A stretch of 60,673 nt of DNA from Prevotella sp. (GTDB lineage Bacteria > Bacteroidota > Bacteroidia > Bacteroidales > Bacteroidaceae): contig JAGCDO010000068.1 of the NCBI GenBank assembly GCA_017651265.1, forward strand, positions 1 through 60,673. The letters run 5' to 3'. Under the pieces are notes generated by a model that saw only the letters and a program-made list of their open reading frames with translations, did no database searches and had not been told where the DNA came from. Below, piece after piece: positions 24,175-33,114 of this stretch (position 1 is the first letter of the stretch; every line of letters begins with the position of its first letter). Position numbers and translations under genes: made by a program.

Positions 24175-25505
24175 TATTTCGGGAAGATTACACGGTAGTT
24201 TCCACTGAGGTGCATGAAGGCGAAGAGACGCAACAGACCGTCGTAGTAGGCATCGAAATAGCCGTCCTCGAAGGGCTCGTGCTTGGCGTTCCACAGCTCA
24301 TCGACAAACTCCTTACTCTTATCATGACTGCACATCATGGAGGCGGCAGCTGCAGTGGCAATGAAGCCGATGGAGTGGCGCAGCTTCCTGAAGCCGCCAG
24401 CCTGCAGAATCTCGTTACCTTCTGGTAATGAACCATCTACACGATACTGATCAAGGAAATCGTGAACACCCTGCTTGTAGAGGAAGTTCTGGATGGTTTC
24501 GCCATATTTCTGCTGCCATTCCTTATCGGCGCAGCACCACTCGTAGTCGAGCGTGATATTCATGGGCACACGCCAGGAGTCGTAACGGAAGTTGTTACTG
24601 GGGTTAGGACGGTTACCGAAGCCTTGCATCAATGAGCCATCGAACTGGCACATATCAGGATTCAATCCCGTCTCTTCGTTGATGGCCTTGTGCAGGAACT
24701 CACGACTCTTTGCAGCACACTCGCGCCAGTAGTCTGCACGACCGTCGTCGGCCCATCGTGCCCATACCTCATAGAAAGCAGGGATATGGTAGGAAGGATC
24801 GGTGTAACGCTGACCGAAGCCATCGGGGGTGAAGGTGATGAGCTTGGTTTCGGGGTCGATGAGGTACATGCGCTGCTTACCGCCCTGCTGCTGACCGCCG
24901 CCGAAGCCGCCACCGAAGCCACCGAAGCCGCCCGGACGCTGCTCGGGCTCATATTCCTTGGGCATGGTGCAGTTCAGGATGCGCTGAGCCTCAGCCTTGT
25001 AGTTAATGCCCGTATCGTCGCCCCAGCGGTTAGAGGCGAAGAGCAGCGAGGTGATGAAGTAGAGCTCGCCATCGCTGGCGGCACCATCGGAATTGCGCGT
25101 TCCGTCGGTCCTACAGCTCCAGGCGAAATAGCCCTCGCGACTGCCCGACTGGTGCTGCATGTATTTCTTGCTCCAGCGCCACAGACGGTCGAAGATGTCC
25201 TTCTCGTTCATCTGCACGGCAATCATCAAACCATACGACATACCCTCGGTGCGGGCATCGTGGTTCTTGATATCCGAGACATATCCCATGGAGTCGCCAA
25301 CCTCGAAATAGACCTTGTTGGGGCCGCGGAACACATCGTTGAACACTTCCTTGAGCTTGGCGTCCACTTCCTTCTGGGAGTAGCCCATCTCAACAAACAG
25401 ATTTCTGTACTTCTTGGTTTCAAAACCTCCCTTGGTCCAAGGCTTACCAGCCAGGAGGGGGAGAGACATCAGCAACATAGCTGCCATTAATAGATTCTTT
25501 TTCAT
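24174..25505 (-). CDS. GH8 glycoside hydrolase (exo-oligoxylanase-like)
   Basis: A 443-aa secreted enzyme with a signal peptide ending near LLAG. GH8 motifs are clear: NHDARTEGMSYGLMIAVQ, whose Glu87 corresponds to the general acid, and SDGAASDGELYFITSLLFA with Asp145. Sequence and length resemble reducing-end xylose-releasing exo-oligoxylanases. A glycine/phenylalanine/glutamine-rich insertion at about residues 190-210 breaks the domain and is unusual for the family. The gene is 23 bp after the GH43 gene and overlaps GH97 by TAATG, so the three enzymes form an operon for xylan-type oligosaccharides with galactosyl decorations (inferred). Confidence 0.9.
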   Translation of the reverse strand: MKKNLLMAAMLLMSLPLLAGKPWTKGGFETKKYRNLFVEMGYSQKEVDAKLKEVFNDVFRGPNKVYFEVGDSMGYVSDIKNHDARTEGMSYGLMIAVQMNEKDIFDRLWRWSKKYMQHQSGSREGYFAWSCRTDGTRNSDGAASDGELYFITSLLFASNRWGDDTGINYKAEAQRILNCTMPKEYEPEQRPGGFGGFGGGFGGGQQQGGKQRMYLIDPETKLITFTPDGFGQRYTDPSYHIPAFYEVWARWADDGRADYWRECAAKSREFLHKAINEETGLNPDMCQFDGSLMQGFGNRPNPSNNFRYDSWRVPMNITLDYEWCCADKEWQQKYGETIQNFLYKQGVHDFLDQYRVDGSLPEGNEILQAGGFRKLRHSIGFIATAAAASMMCSHDKSKEFVDELWNAKHEPFEDGYFDAYYDGLLRLFAFMHLSGNYRVIFPK

Positions 25506-25528
25506 GTGAGTAATGTATAGATAATTAA

Positions 25529-28381
25529 TTATTTACGTTGAAAGCGCCACCAGTCGAGACGCACATCGCCGCGTGCCTCGCTGAAGCAGATATAGAGGTC
25601 GTGCACCCCTGTTACACCGCCTACCTTGGCGGCAAACTGACGGTATTTATCTACCGAGCCAGTGGGCGTGACGGGTAAGGTGGCAATGACTGCCCCGTTG
25701 ACGCCATCCACCCGAAGAGTAATAGTGCAGGAGCCCGTGGCCGCAGCCGTGAGTTGGAACTTGGAAGCCCCCTTCTCACCGAAGTCGACACCACGCAGAC
25801 GGATATACTCACCGTCGTTGATATCGTAGATATACATGTTGCGCTTACCGGTGGAAGCAGGCATATCCTTCACCACACCCGTATTGGCAATACCCATCTT
25901 CGCACTCTTCAGTCCGTTACCCCATGCCATGGTCTCGGCCTCCACCCTATTGTACGGGTTGAGCCAATGTAATTGTTTCATGGGCTCCTGATCGAGCCAG
26001 TAGGGAATCTCCTGAATGGTACCGTCGGCCTTGTAGGTAATCTCCTGTGCCGATACCGAACGGCGCTCGCTGTGCTTGAAGGTCTCCAGGTGCATCAGGT
26101 CGTAGTTCTGACCGAACACATAGGAATGTCCTTTATAATCGGTGATACCCGGATGGTTACCACGGTCGCGCTCGGTAGGACTCATGATGTAGTTCTTCCA
26201 TACCCACGGACCCGTAGGACTGTCGCTCATAGCGTAGCCCAAGGCTTCAGGACAGCAGGTGGTGGCATAACCCAGATAGTAATGTCCGTTGCGCTTATAG
26301 ATCCACGGACCTTCCTGATAGTGCTTCACTGCCCAGTTGGCCTTCTGCTCATCGGGCACCCTGAGGTTGATCTTGGCACCTTCGGTCTTGACAGGGCGCA
26401 TCACTCCATCTTCGGGGTTGAGCACGCAGATATCGCCACTGGTGGAGATCATATCCTCGTTGAGCTTGACGTAATAGACATGCGGGTTACCCCAGTACAT
26501 ATACGCCTGTCCGTCGTCGTCGATGAATACCGACGGGTCGATATCGTCCCAATGCTCCTTCTGCCAGACAAGGGGTTCACCTAAGGGATCATGGAAAGGA
26601 CCGTAAGGGGAATCGGCCACCAGAACGCCGATGCCATGACCATGCAAGGGGGCGTAGAGATAATACTTACCGTTGCGCTCGATGGTCTGGATGGCCCATG
26701 CACCATTGTCGCGTTCGCGCCAGCTGAACTCCTTGAGCGAGGCCACCGCCCCATGTTCGGTCCAGTTCACCATATCGGTGGTTGACCACAGCAGCCAGTC
26801 GTACATGAAGAAACCTGCCGAGCTGCGTTCGTTGGGATCGGGGATATCCTCGAAGTGAGCATCGTGCGACGTATATAAGAATAAGGTATCGCCCACCACC
26901 AGGGGTGAGGGGTCGGCGGTGTACTTGGTCTGGAACAGCGGCATGTTCACCTGTTCCATGCCCCGCATCTCCCACCAGTCGAAGTTGAACAGCTTAGGTC
27001 CTTTCCTGCCGGTGAAGACGAAATAGAAGTCATGGCACCCTGTGGCCACCTCGCGCAGATCGGTGGTGAGTGTCTGCCATGCTTCCCAACCTCCTGTGCC
27101 GGGTACCTCCAAACGACCTATCCGTTGTCCGCGAATACTGTCAAGACGGATCTCGATGGCACCGCCACGCAGACCGCTGGCCACACGGGCCGTGAACGTA
27201 CGGGGAATCTGATTGCCGAACTCCACGTTTTGCAGCTTGATATAGTCATCGTTATGGATATCGGTAATATACACCCCTACCTGATCGTTCTGCTCGGCCT
27301 TGATACCCTTAGAGAAAGCCATGGTCTCGGCCTCCACCTTACGATAGGGATTGAAGATCGCTACAGGCTGCACACCCTCGTCGGTAGGCAGGATGGTGGG
27401 AATACTACCGTCGGCATTGTACTTGAACTCCTCGACTGCTACGCTGCGACCGAATCCCCCACCCTGCGGGAGCTTACCCGTATGGTAGAAGAAATAGCTA
27501 TGCCCTTTAAAATCGGCCACACCGCAATGGTTCGTGAACGAGTTGGTCTCGCTTTGTGGCATGATCACTCCCTCATAGGTCCAAGGACCTAACGGCGTAG
27601 GGGCTGTACTGTACGAGATATGCTCGGGGATGCCACCAGCGGCATAGAGCAACTGATAGACCTTGGACGTAGGCACCTGGTACTTGGAGGTGTCCACCTT
27701 GCGCAGCCACGGACCTTCTACATACGAATCCTTGTACTGCTTACCTTCCACGCGTTTGTCCATGGGCGGACCGCCGAAAGCTTCCTCGGTCATGGAGAGG
27801 ATACCCACCTCGCCCTCATAGGAGATCATGTCGCGGTTCAGCTTCAGGTAATACACCCGCGGGTTACCCCACATCAGCCAAGCCTGACCGTCATCATCAA
27901 TCAGTACGGTGGGGTCGATATGATCCCATGAGCCGTTCTCGAACAACGGCTTACCGATGGCGTCACGGAACGGTCCTGTGGGGGAATCGCTCACAGCTAC
28001 GCCGATGGCCATGCCACGCGACAGACGGGAATGGGCGCAGATATACCAGAAGAACTTACCGTCGCGCTCGATGCACTGACTCGCCCAAGCGCGATCGTCA
28101 GCCCAGGAGAAACTCTCCAGCGCCAACGGTGAGCCATGATCCTGCCAGTTCACCATATCCTTGGTGGAATAGACACGCCACTCCTGCATCCAGAAGAAGT
28201 CGGCATTGTCCTCATCATGTCCTGTATAGACATACATTGTGCCGTCGTGCACCATGGGTGCCGGATCGCTTGTGAACCACGTTTGCACAAACGGGTTCTG
28301 TGCCCAAGCTGTTTGTCCGATCATCATGGTCATCAAGCTACCGATGACCATCATCGTCCGTTGTCTTCTCAATACTACCAT
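25529..28381 (-). CDS. Tandem GH43-CBM6-GH43-CBM6 enzyme
   Basis: A 950-aa secreted protein whose signal ends AWAQ. Two full GH43 five-bladed propellers are each followed by a CBM6-like sandwich. Domain 1 (about 30-335) has SDPAPM, WDHIDPTVLID and SYVEGPW, the Asp/Asp/Glu triad. Domain 2 (about 480-800) has ADPSPL, WDDIDPSVFID and HYQEGPW. The CBM6-like parts contain EAETMAFSKGIKAEQND and EAETMAWGNGLKSAKMG. Both catalytic domains look intact, so it may cut two linkages, for example arabinofuranosyl and xylosyl. It heads the GH43-GH8-GH97 operon. Confidence 0.92.
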   Translation of the reverse strand: MVVLRRQRTMMVIGSLMTMMIGQTAWAQNPFVQTWFTSDPAPMVHDGTMYVYTGHDEDNADFFWMQEWRVYSTKDMVNWQDHGSPLALESFSWADDRAWASQCIERDGKFFWYICAHSRLSRGMAIGVAVSDSPTGPFRDAIGKPLFENGSWDHIDPTVLIDDDGQAWLMWGNPRVYYLKLNRDMISYEGEVGILSMTEEAFGGPPMDKRVEGKQYKDSYVEGPWLRKVDTSKYQVPTSKVYQLLYAAGGIPEHISYSTAPTPLGPWTYEGVIMPQSETNSFTNHCGVADFKGHSYFFYHTGKLPQGGGFGRSVAVEEFKYNADGSIPTILPTDEGVQPVAIFNPYRKVEAETMAFSKGIKAEQNDQVGVYITDIHNDDYIKLQNVEFGNQIPRTFTARVASGLRGGAIEIRLDSIRGQRIGRLEVPGTGGWEAWQTLTTDLREVATGCHDFYFVFTGRKGPKLFNFDWWEMRGMEQVNMPLFQTKYTADPSPLVVGDTLFLYTSHDAHFEDIPDPNERSSAGFFMYDWLLWSTTDMVNWTEHGAVASLKEFSWRERDNGAWAIQTIERNGKYYLYAPLHGHGIGVLVADSPYGPFHDPLGEPLVWQKEHWDDIDPSVFIDDDGQAYMYWGNPHVYYVKLNEDMISTSGDICVLNPEDGVMRPVKTEGAKINLRVPDEQKANWAVKHYQEGPWIYKRNGHYYLGYATTCCPEALGYAMSDSPTGPWVWKNYIMSPTERDRGNHPGITDYKGHSYVFGQNYDLMHLETFKHSERRSVSAQEITYKADGTIQEIPYWLDQEPMKQLHWLNPYNRVEAETMAWGNGLKSAKMGIANTGVVKDMPASTGKRNMYIYDINDGEYIRLRGVDFGEKGASKFQLTAAATGSCTITLRVDGVNGAVIATLPVTPTGSVDKYRQFAAKVGGVTGVHDLYICFSEARGDVRLDWWRFQRK

Positions 28382-28397
28382 ATTTTAAGTTATTTTT

Positions 28398-28592
28398 CGA
28401 GGAGGGAGGAGGGAGGAAGGAGGAAGGAGATTAGTACTATGTGTCAATGATTCTATCCTGTACATAATGCTTGTATCTCTGTAGTTTTCTCCTTAACTTC
28501 GTTGACTTTTGTCAAGACTCGGCCAAATTGATGCCAGCATCTTTGGCTCTCGCTGCTCCAAAAGTTCCTCATTCCTCCTTCGTCCTTCCTCG
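28398..28592. repeat. GGAAGGA inverted element (copy C)
   Basis: It begins CGAGGAGGGAGGA and ends TCCTTCGTCCTTCCTCG, purine-rich arms in inverted orientation around about 120 bp. Its left 44 bp match 52008-52051 with one difference. It fills most of the spacer between the GH43 gene and the second GH97. Confidence 0.6.
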
Positions 28593-28608
28593 GGGGCTTT
28601 AGCCCCTC

Positions 28609-28640
28609 AATTCTCAATTTTCAATTTTCAATTTTCAATT
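28609..28640. repeat. TCAATTTT tandem repeat
   Basis: About four TCAATTTT-type units end at the stop region of the second GH97 gene, preceded by the short hairpin GGGGCTTTAGCCCC. The same unit occurs at 1-30 and 36.8 kb. Confidence 0.7.
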
Positions 28641-30574
28641 AATACCAGTCCGCCGTTTTTCGGAATCACCACCTTCACCTGCTGTTTCTTGTTCTGCTTC
28701 AGCTCCTTCACACTACCGTTCAGCTCGGCATCATCACTATACATCTTTAGCGAAGCACCCTTGTTGAACATCGGTAAGGTGAGTGTGGCGGTATAGGGCT
28801 TCTCCTCAGCGTTGGCGCCCACCACATACCACTTGTCGCCACAACGACGGGCAATGACCACATACTTACCAGGATAGCCGTCGATGAACTTCACCTCATC
28901 CCATGTAGTGGGAACCTTCTTCATGAAGTCGATGGCCCATGCAGGGGCATCCTCTAGGTTGTTCGGCGCCAAGGCGAAGTGCTGCACGGCACTCTGGAAC
29001 ATCACGGCAGTGGCTAAGGCGAACACATCGCTGGTGCGACGAACCGTTCCGCGCTTGTTGTCAGCCCCATAGAACTTGTTCAAGGCAGAGCCGCCAAAGT
29101 CCATGGACCCCACCGTGTTACGGATGAAAGGATGGATACACGCATTACGTGCCTCAGCATCGCAGGCCCCTTGTCCGAAGTGCAGGTTCTCACTGGCCAG
29201 AACAGCCTCGCTGGCTGCGTAGTTGGGATACATACGCTCCCATCCTCGAGGTAATGTGCAGCCGTGGAAGATGACCAGCAATCCGAAGTCATTGGCATCT
29301 ACCAGGATATCCTCATACAGCTGCATCATCTGCTGCTTGTCACCACCGAAGAAGTCGACCTTGATACCGCGGATACCTGTTTTCTGCATCCATGCCATCT
29401 CCTGTCGGCGCACCAAGTGGTTGTTCATCTTACCTAAAGGACTCTGCGGTGCATCGTTCCATGAACCGTTGGAGTTATACCACAGGAAGAGTCCTACACC
29501 CTTCGTTTTTCCGTAGCGAGCCAGTTCTTCGATACGCTCATAACCAATCTGCTTGTCCCAGAGGGCATCAATCAGAACGGTCTGATAACCCATGGCAGCC
29601 GAGAAATCAATGTAGCGCTTCTGCTCATCGAAGTTACAGCTCGCATCCATACCGATAATCCAGCTCCATGAGCCCTTACCATATATATATTCCTGAGAAG
29701 CCTTGTACTTAGGTTTCACCAAATCGAAGGGTACGGTGGTCTCCACGATGTTGGCAAGCGTATTACCGAGGGTGATGGTTCGCCAAGGGGTTGATCCGGG
29801 CAGGGTGATAGACGGAGTGACCGAACCGATGCCGTTGCACTCGCCTTCCTGCGGGAAGCCGATGCGGTAAAGACCGTCGTGCTCGTTAAGCAGTCTGCTG
29901 GCACAATAGCTGCCGTCAACACCGGTCTCGCTGATGAGCACCCAACCTAAGGCGTTCACCTTGAACAGACAGGGGAACGAATAACCTTCGCCAAAGCCGT
30001 TCTTACCCATCTCATCATCGGTGGTATAGCTGGTCTCGTAGCTCGGGGAAGTGCGGGCAAAGCCGCCCATGGGCTTCGACTGCGGACACAGGAAAGTGGT
30101 GGTGCCTGCAGGGAGTGAGAATCCACTCGCCTCGGTGGTTACCACAGCCACCTTGGTATCTCTTTGCGGAAGAACCTCGTAGCGGTAGGCCACGTCGCGG
30201 TTACTTACACGGAACACGATATCTAACACTGCACGGTTATTTTTCTTGAAATGACATACGGCTTCGTTGGCCTGATAATCCACCTGCTGCTGCTTGATGT
30301 TGCGCGTCAGATAATGATCTTCCACCAACGTCGTGGTGCAATCGCCCATGGAAAGACCGGTGGTCAGATCACTGAAATTGGTCTTGAGTCCCAACGGGGA
30401 TTTCTCTAAAAACACCTGATTTTTGTAGGATACCTGATAGGTGGGCACACCTTCGGCATCACTAATGGTTACAACGATTTGTTTGTCAGGACTACATACC
30501 TGGAAGTCTTCAGCCATTGCGGTGAGGCATCCCATGCTCAACAGGGCAACGACAAGGTTCAATTTTGTTTTCAT
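28628..30574 (-). CDS. GH97 glycoside hydrolase (second copy)
   Basis: A 648-aa secreted enzyme with a signal ending LTAMA. The layout is that of GH97, with RGIKVDFFGGDKQQMM in the barrel giving Asp407 at the retaining-nucleophile position and ASEAVLASENLHFGQ downstream. It is clearly paralogous to the GH97 at 22-24 kb but not a recent duplicate. The 246-bp repeat-rich gap to the GH43 gene suggests it may be the first gene of a longer operon or a separate unit. Its last codons lie in the TCAATTTT repeat. Confidence 0.92.
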   Translation of the reverse strand: MKTKLNLVVALLSMGCLTAMAEDFQVCSPDKQIVVTISDAEGVPTYQVSYKNQVFLEKSPLGLKTNFSDLTTGLSMGDCTTTLVEDHYLTRNIKQQQVDYQANEAVCHFKKNNRAVLDIVFRVSNRDVAYRYEVLPQRDTKVAVVTTEASGFSLPAGTTTFLCPQSKPMGGFARTSPSYETSYTTDDEMGKNGFGEGYSFPCLFKVNALGWVLISETGVDGSYCASRLLNEHDGLYRIGFPQEGECNGIGSVTPSITLPGSTPWRTITLGNTLANIVETTVPFDLVKPKYKASQEYIYGKGSWSWIIGMDASCNFDEQKRYIDFSAAMGYQTVLIDALWDKQIGYERIEELARYGKTKGVGLFLWYNSNGSWNDAPQSPLGKMNNHLVRRQEMAWMQKTGIRGIKVDFFGGDKQQMMQLYEDILVDANDFGLLVIFHGCTLPRGWERMYPNYAASEAVLASENLHFGQGACDAEARNACIHPFIRNTVGSMDFGGSALNKFYGADNKRGTVRRTSDVFALATAVMFQSAVQHFALAPNNLEDAPAWAIDFMKKVPTTWDEVKFIDGYPGKYVVIARRCGDKWYVVGANAEEKPYTATLTLPMFNKGASLKMYSDDAELNGSVKELKQNKKQQVKVVIPKNGGLVLIEN

Positions 30575-30599
30575 ATTGCTGAATAATCAAATTAGGGCA

Positions 30600-30607
30600 C
30601 AAAGATA
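30600..30607 (-). promoter_or_regulatory. Putative promoter of the second GH97 gene
   Basis: TATCTTTG on the minus strand, 26 bp upstream of the ATG; a TTTTG is 14 bp further upstream, a shorter spacing than the usual 19. The rest of 30575-30778 shows nothing I recognise. Confidence 0.55.
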
Positions 30608-30778
30608 AGCATTTTTTTTCACAAAACAGGTGGGTTGTGTTACATAATATTTCGATGGTGTATCATGATAGAAGGGGAAAGGGGTATTCGTTATGTACAG
30701 AATGTTACCACAGTTAAGAACATTTAACGTTCCAAGGTATAATATTTCAGCGAATGTTGCGTATACTATTCGAGTATA

Positions 30779-32851
30779 ATGAAAAACAATATCATGAAAA
30801 AGAAGGAAAGATGTTACGATGTTGATAACTTCGTAGTATGGCGCCACATCATCATCGTACTACTCTTGCTCACCGCAAGCAGCGGATGGGCACAAAAGGT
30901 TGTTTACAACCCTTTATACAATTCCAGTTGGCGAGATGTGGAAACAGGCGACTGGATAATCAGTCTTTTCGATGACCATGCCATATATGATAGTAAGATG
31001 TGGCAGTATGACATGAAATCGAATAACAAAGTGGTACTTGTTTCAGGAGATGAAAAGCTCACCATCTCCATCGGTAAGGAAAAAGACGGCAAACGCCTTT
31101 TCACCATTGGCAGTAAGAAGCACACACTCTCTGCTATCACACCCAAATCCATTGCCGACTATCCCATTGCCGACAACACCTCTTTCAACACGGAGTTGAA
31201 GGAGGGTAATGCCATCTTGAGCGGTTGGCTGAGATGCCCCAAGGAGATGATCAAGGACCATATGATTGTGGAGGCTGTGGGTTTCAACATCGCATCCAAT
31301 GATTCTCAGCGATGCTCCGTTCAGACAGATTCTTTAGGCCGCTTTGAGCTAGCGATTCCGTTGGTTGGCACTCAGGAAGTTATCTTGTTTGCAAATTCCA
31401 GTGAGGACGAGTTTATTGATATAGGTACTTTCATCCTTACACCAGGCGAGAAGTATTTCATGCTGAAAGACGTCCAATCTTCGCAGACACTCTTTATGGG
31501 TAATGACGCCCGACTACAGAACGAGTTGCAGTTGCAAGAAGATTGTCCGTTTGTATCTAATGCGGGTACTATAGAGAATCCCGTGAGTGATGATTCTGTA
31601 AGTGTCTTGGCACAGAAATGGATTCAAAACTATGACACATTCGTAGCACAGAGCAAAGACTTCTTTTCACAGCATCCCAACCTGAGCAAACGCTTTTGTG
31701 ATTATATCCGTGCGGACAGGCGCTGCTATGTATGCTGGGGGATACTGATGATGCATAACAAAACCTATTCCCAATTATTGCCGCCCGAAGTCATGCAATG
31801 GGTAGAGGATCATTCTGCTTTAGACACCTCATTGCCTGTCAACCTCATCACTACGATGTCTTCGGTTTTGAGAAACAAACGTGATTGCTATGTAAAGGCT
31901 GACCCACGTATGCATGTCTTATGGAAAATGCCCTCTATCTTACCTTGGCTTGAGGAGAAGGGAATGCTTCACCTGAACGACAAGGAACATCGTGCCATCA
32001 GTGAGATTGAGAAGATGCACAGGGAGGTTTTCACACTCTACTCAACAATGAAAGATCATATAGAGCTCGACGATTCGGTAATGGCTATACAGGAGAAATA
32101 CAAGGAGGAAGGAAAAGTGATAGAAGCTATTCATCAAAGCGATGACTATCACAGGGCGGTTGAAATGCTCTGTGGGGGTGATGGGCTAGACATCATGTAT
32201 GCTATCATCGACTCTATGTGTACCGATACGTTGACCAGCAGCATTCATCAAGCGCAGATACTCAATGATTATCTATATGAAGAAAAAGAAGCACTCCCAA
32301 AGGAATTGGAGCGTTACATAGCGCTTATCAAAGAGCCGTATTTCAGAAATGACATCATCAAAAAGAATGAGCGCTTCAAACGACAGGTAGAAGTGGATGA
32401 GGAGGCGGTAAACGCAGTGATCCATCCATCATCGGATGTAGAGGGATTAACCGACGGCAAGGCAATTATTGACAAAATCATCGAACCATACAGGGGGAAG
32501 ATCGTGTATCTTGACGTTTGGGGTACTTGGTGTGGACCGTGCTTGCGCGAGTTGAGGCATTGGCACGAGCTAAAGGATGAACTCAAGGATTATGACATGG
32601 TGTACCTCTACCTTGCCAACAAATCACCTGAAGAGTCATGGAAGGACATCATTGGCAAGTATGAACTCACAGAGTCAAACTGTGTTCACTACAATCTGCC
32701 TGACAGCCAGCAGCATGCTGTTGAGGAATACATAGGTCTTGAGGGTTATCCCACTTATCGTGTATTCGACAAGCAGGGCGGTTATCATTACTATGATAGG
32801 AATAATGACAACCTGCTTGAGTTTATAAAGAAAATAGAAGACCTGAATTGA
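30779..32851 (+). CDS. TlpA-like thioredoxin-domain protein
   Basis: A 690-aa exported protein with a long basic N-terminus and a hydrophobic stretch (VVWRHIIIVLLLLTASSG) ending at WAQ. Residues about 30-250 are beta-rich, with a DUF4369-like/transthyretin-like feel (AILSGWLRCPKE...SLGRFELAIPL). The middle is helical. The C-terminal thioredoxin fold starts near 570 with YLDVWGTWCGPCLRELRHW (CxxC Cys585-Cys588) and contains EGYPTYRVF, the cis-Pro loop. Such proteins are common in Bacteroidales and presumed to be periplasmic thiol-disulfide oxidoreductases. It stands alone, with the terminator at 32891-32946 behind it. A second ATG at 30794 is possible. Confidence 0.85.
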   Translation: MKNNIMKKKERCYDVDNFVVWRHIIIVLLLLTASSGWAQKVVYNPLYNSSWRDVETGDWIISLFDDHAIYDSKMWQYDMKSNNKVVLVSGDEKLTISIGKEKDGKRLFTIGSKKHTLSAITPKSIADYPIADNTSFNTELKEGNAILSGWLRCPKEMIKDHMIVEAVGFNIASNDSQRCSVQTDSLGRFELAIPLVGTQEVILFANSSEDEFIDIGTFILTPGEKYFMLKDVQSSQTLFMGNDARLQNELQLQEDCPFVSNAGTIENPVSDDSVSVLAQKWIQNYDTFVAQSKDFFSQHPNLSKRFCDYIRADRRCYVCWGILMMHNKTYSQLLPPEVMQWVEDHSALDTSLPVNLITTMSSVLRNKRDCYVKADPRMHVLWKMPSILPWLEEKGMLHLNDKEHRAISEIEKMHREVFTLYSTMKDHIELDDSVMAIQEKYKEEGKVIEAIHQSDDYHRAVEMLCGGDGLDIMYAIIDSMCTDTLTSSIHQAQILNDYLYEEKEALPKELERYIALIKEPYFRNDIIKKNERFKRQVEVDEEAVNAVIHPSSDVEGLTDGKAIIDKIIEPYRGKIVYLDVWGTWCGPCLRELRHWHELKDELKDYDMVYLYLANKSPEESWKDIIGKYELTESNCVHYNLPDSQQHAVEEYIGLEGYPTYRVFDKQGGYHYYDRNNDNLLEFIKKIEDLN

Positions 32852-32890
32852 CTGCGCCGATCCCTACCCTGCCCGTGGCAGGGTATCACA

Positions 32891-32946
32891 AAAAGAGAGA
32901 ATCTCACGCTTGAAAGTGAACTTTCAGACATGAGATTCTCTCTTTT
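32891..32946. terminator. Bidirectional terminator with nested hairpin
   Basis: A 16-bp perfect stem AAAAGAGAGAATCTCA/TGAGATTCTCTCTTTT encloses a second palindrome TGAAAGTGAACTTTCA (32911-32926). It serves the TlpA-like gene on plus and tRNA-Arg on minus; both sides end in T-runs. Confidence 0.8.
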
Positions 32947-32948
32947 CG

Positions 32949-33022
32949 TGACTCCCGCGGGATTCAAACCCACAACCTTCTGATCCGTAGTCAGATGCTC
33001 TATTCAGTTGAGCTAGGGAGCC
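32949..33022 (-). tRNA. tRNA-Arg (anticodon ACG)
   Basis: The acceptor stem GGCTCCC pairs with GGGAGTC. The anticodon arm has TCTGA and TCAGA around the loop CTACGGA, with anticodon ACG. The T arm contains GGTTTGAATCC. The discriminator is A and CCA is not encoded. ACG is read as inosine-modified ICG in bacteria. Confidence 0.95.
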
Positions 33023-33114
33023 TTTTTGCGACTCATTTTCGAATTGCGGTTGCAAAGGTACGCAGTTTTTTCGACACCGCCAAATTTTTCCCTCACTTTT
33101 TTCGAAAAAGAATT

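Noticed and set aside
24690-25490. 266-codon plus-strand open frame
   Set aside because: Antisense to GH8, low-complexity Ala/Thr/Val-rich translation; the GH8 motifs prove the minus strand is coding.
30587-30847. 86-codon minus-strand frame between the second GH97 and the TlpA-like gene
   Set aside because: It overlaps the start of the TlpA-like gene and the GH97 promoter, and the translation resembles no protein I know.
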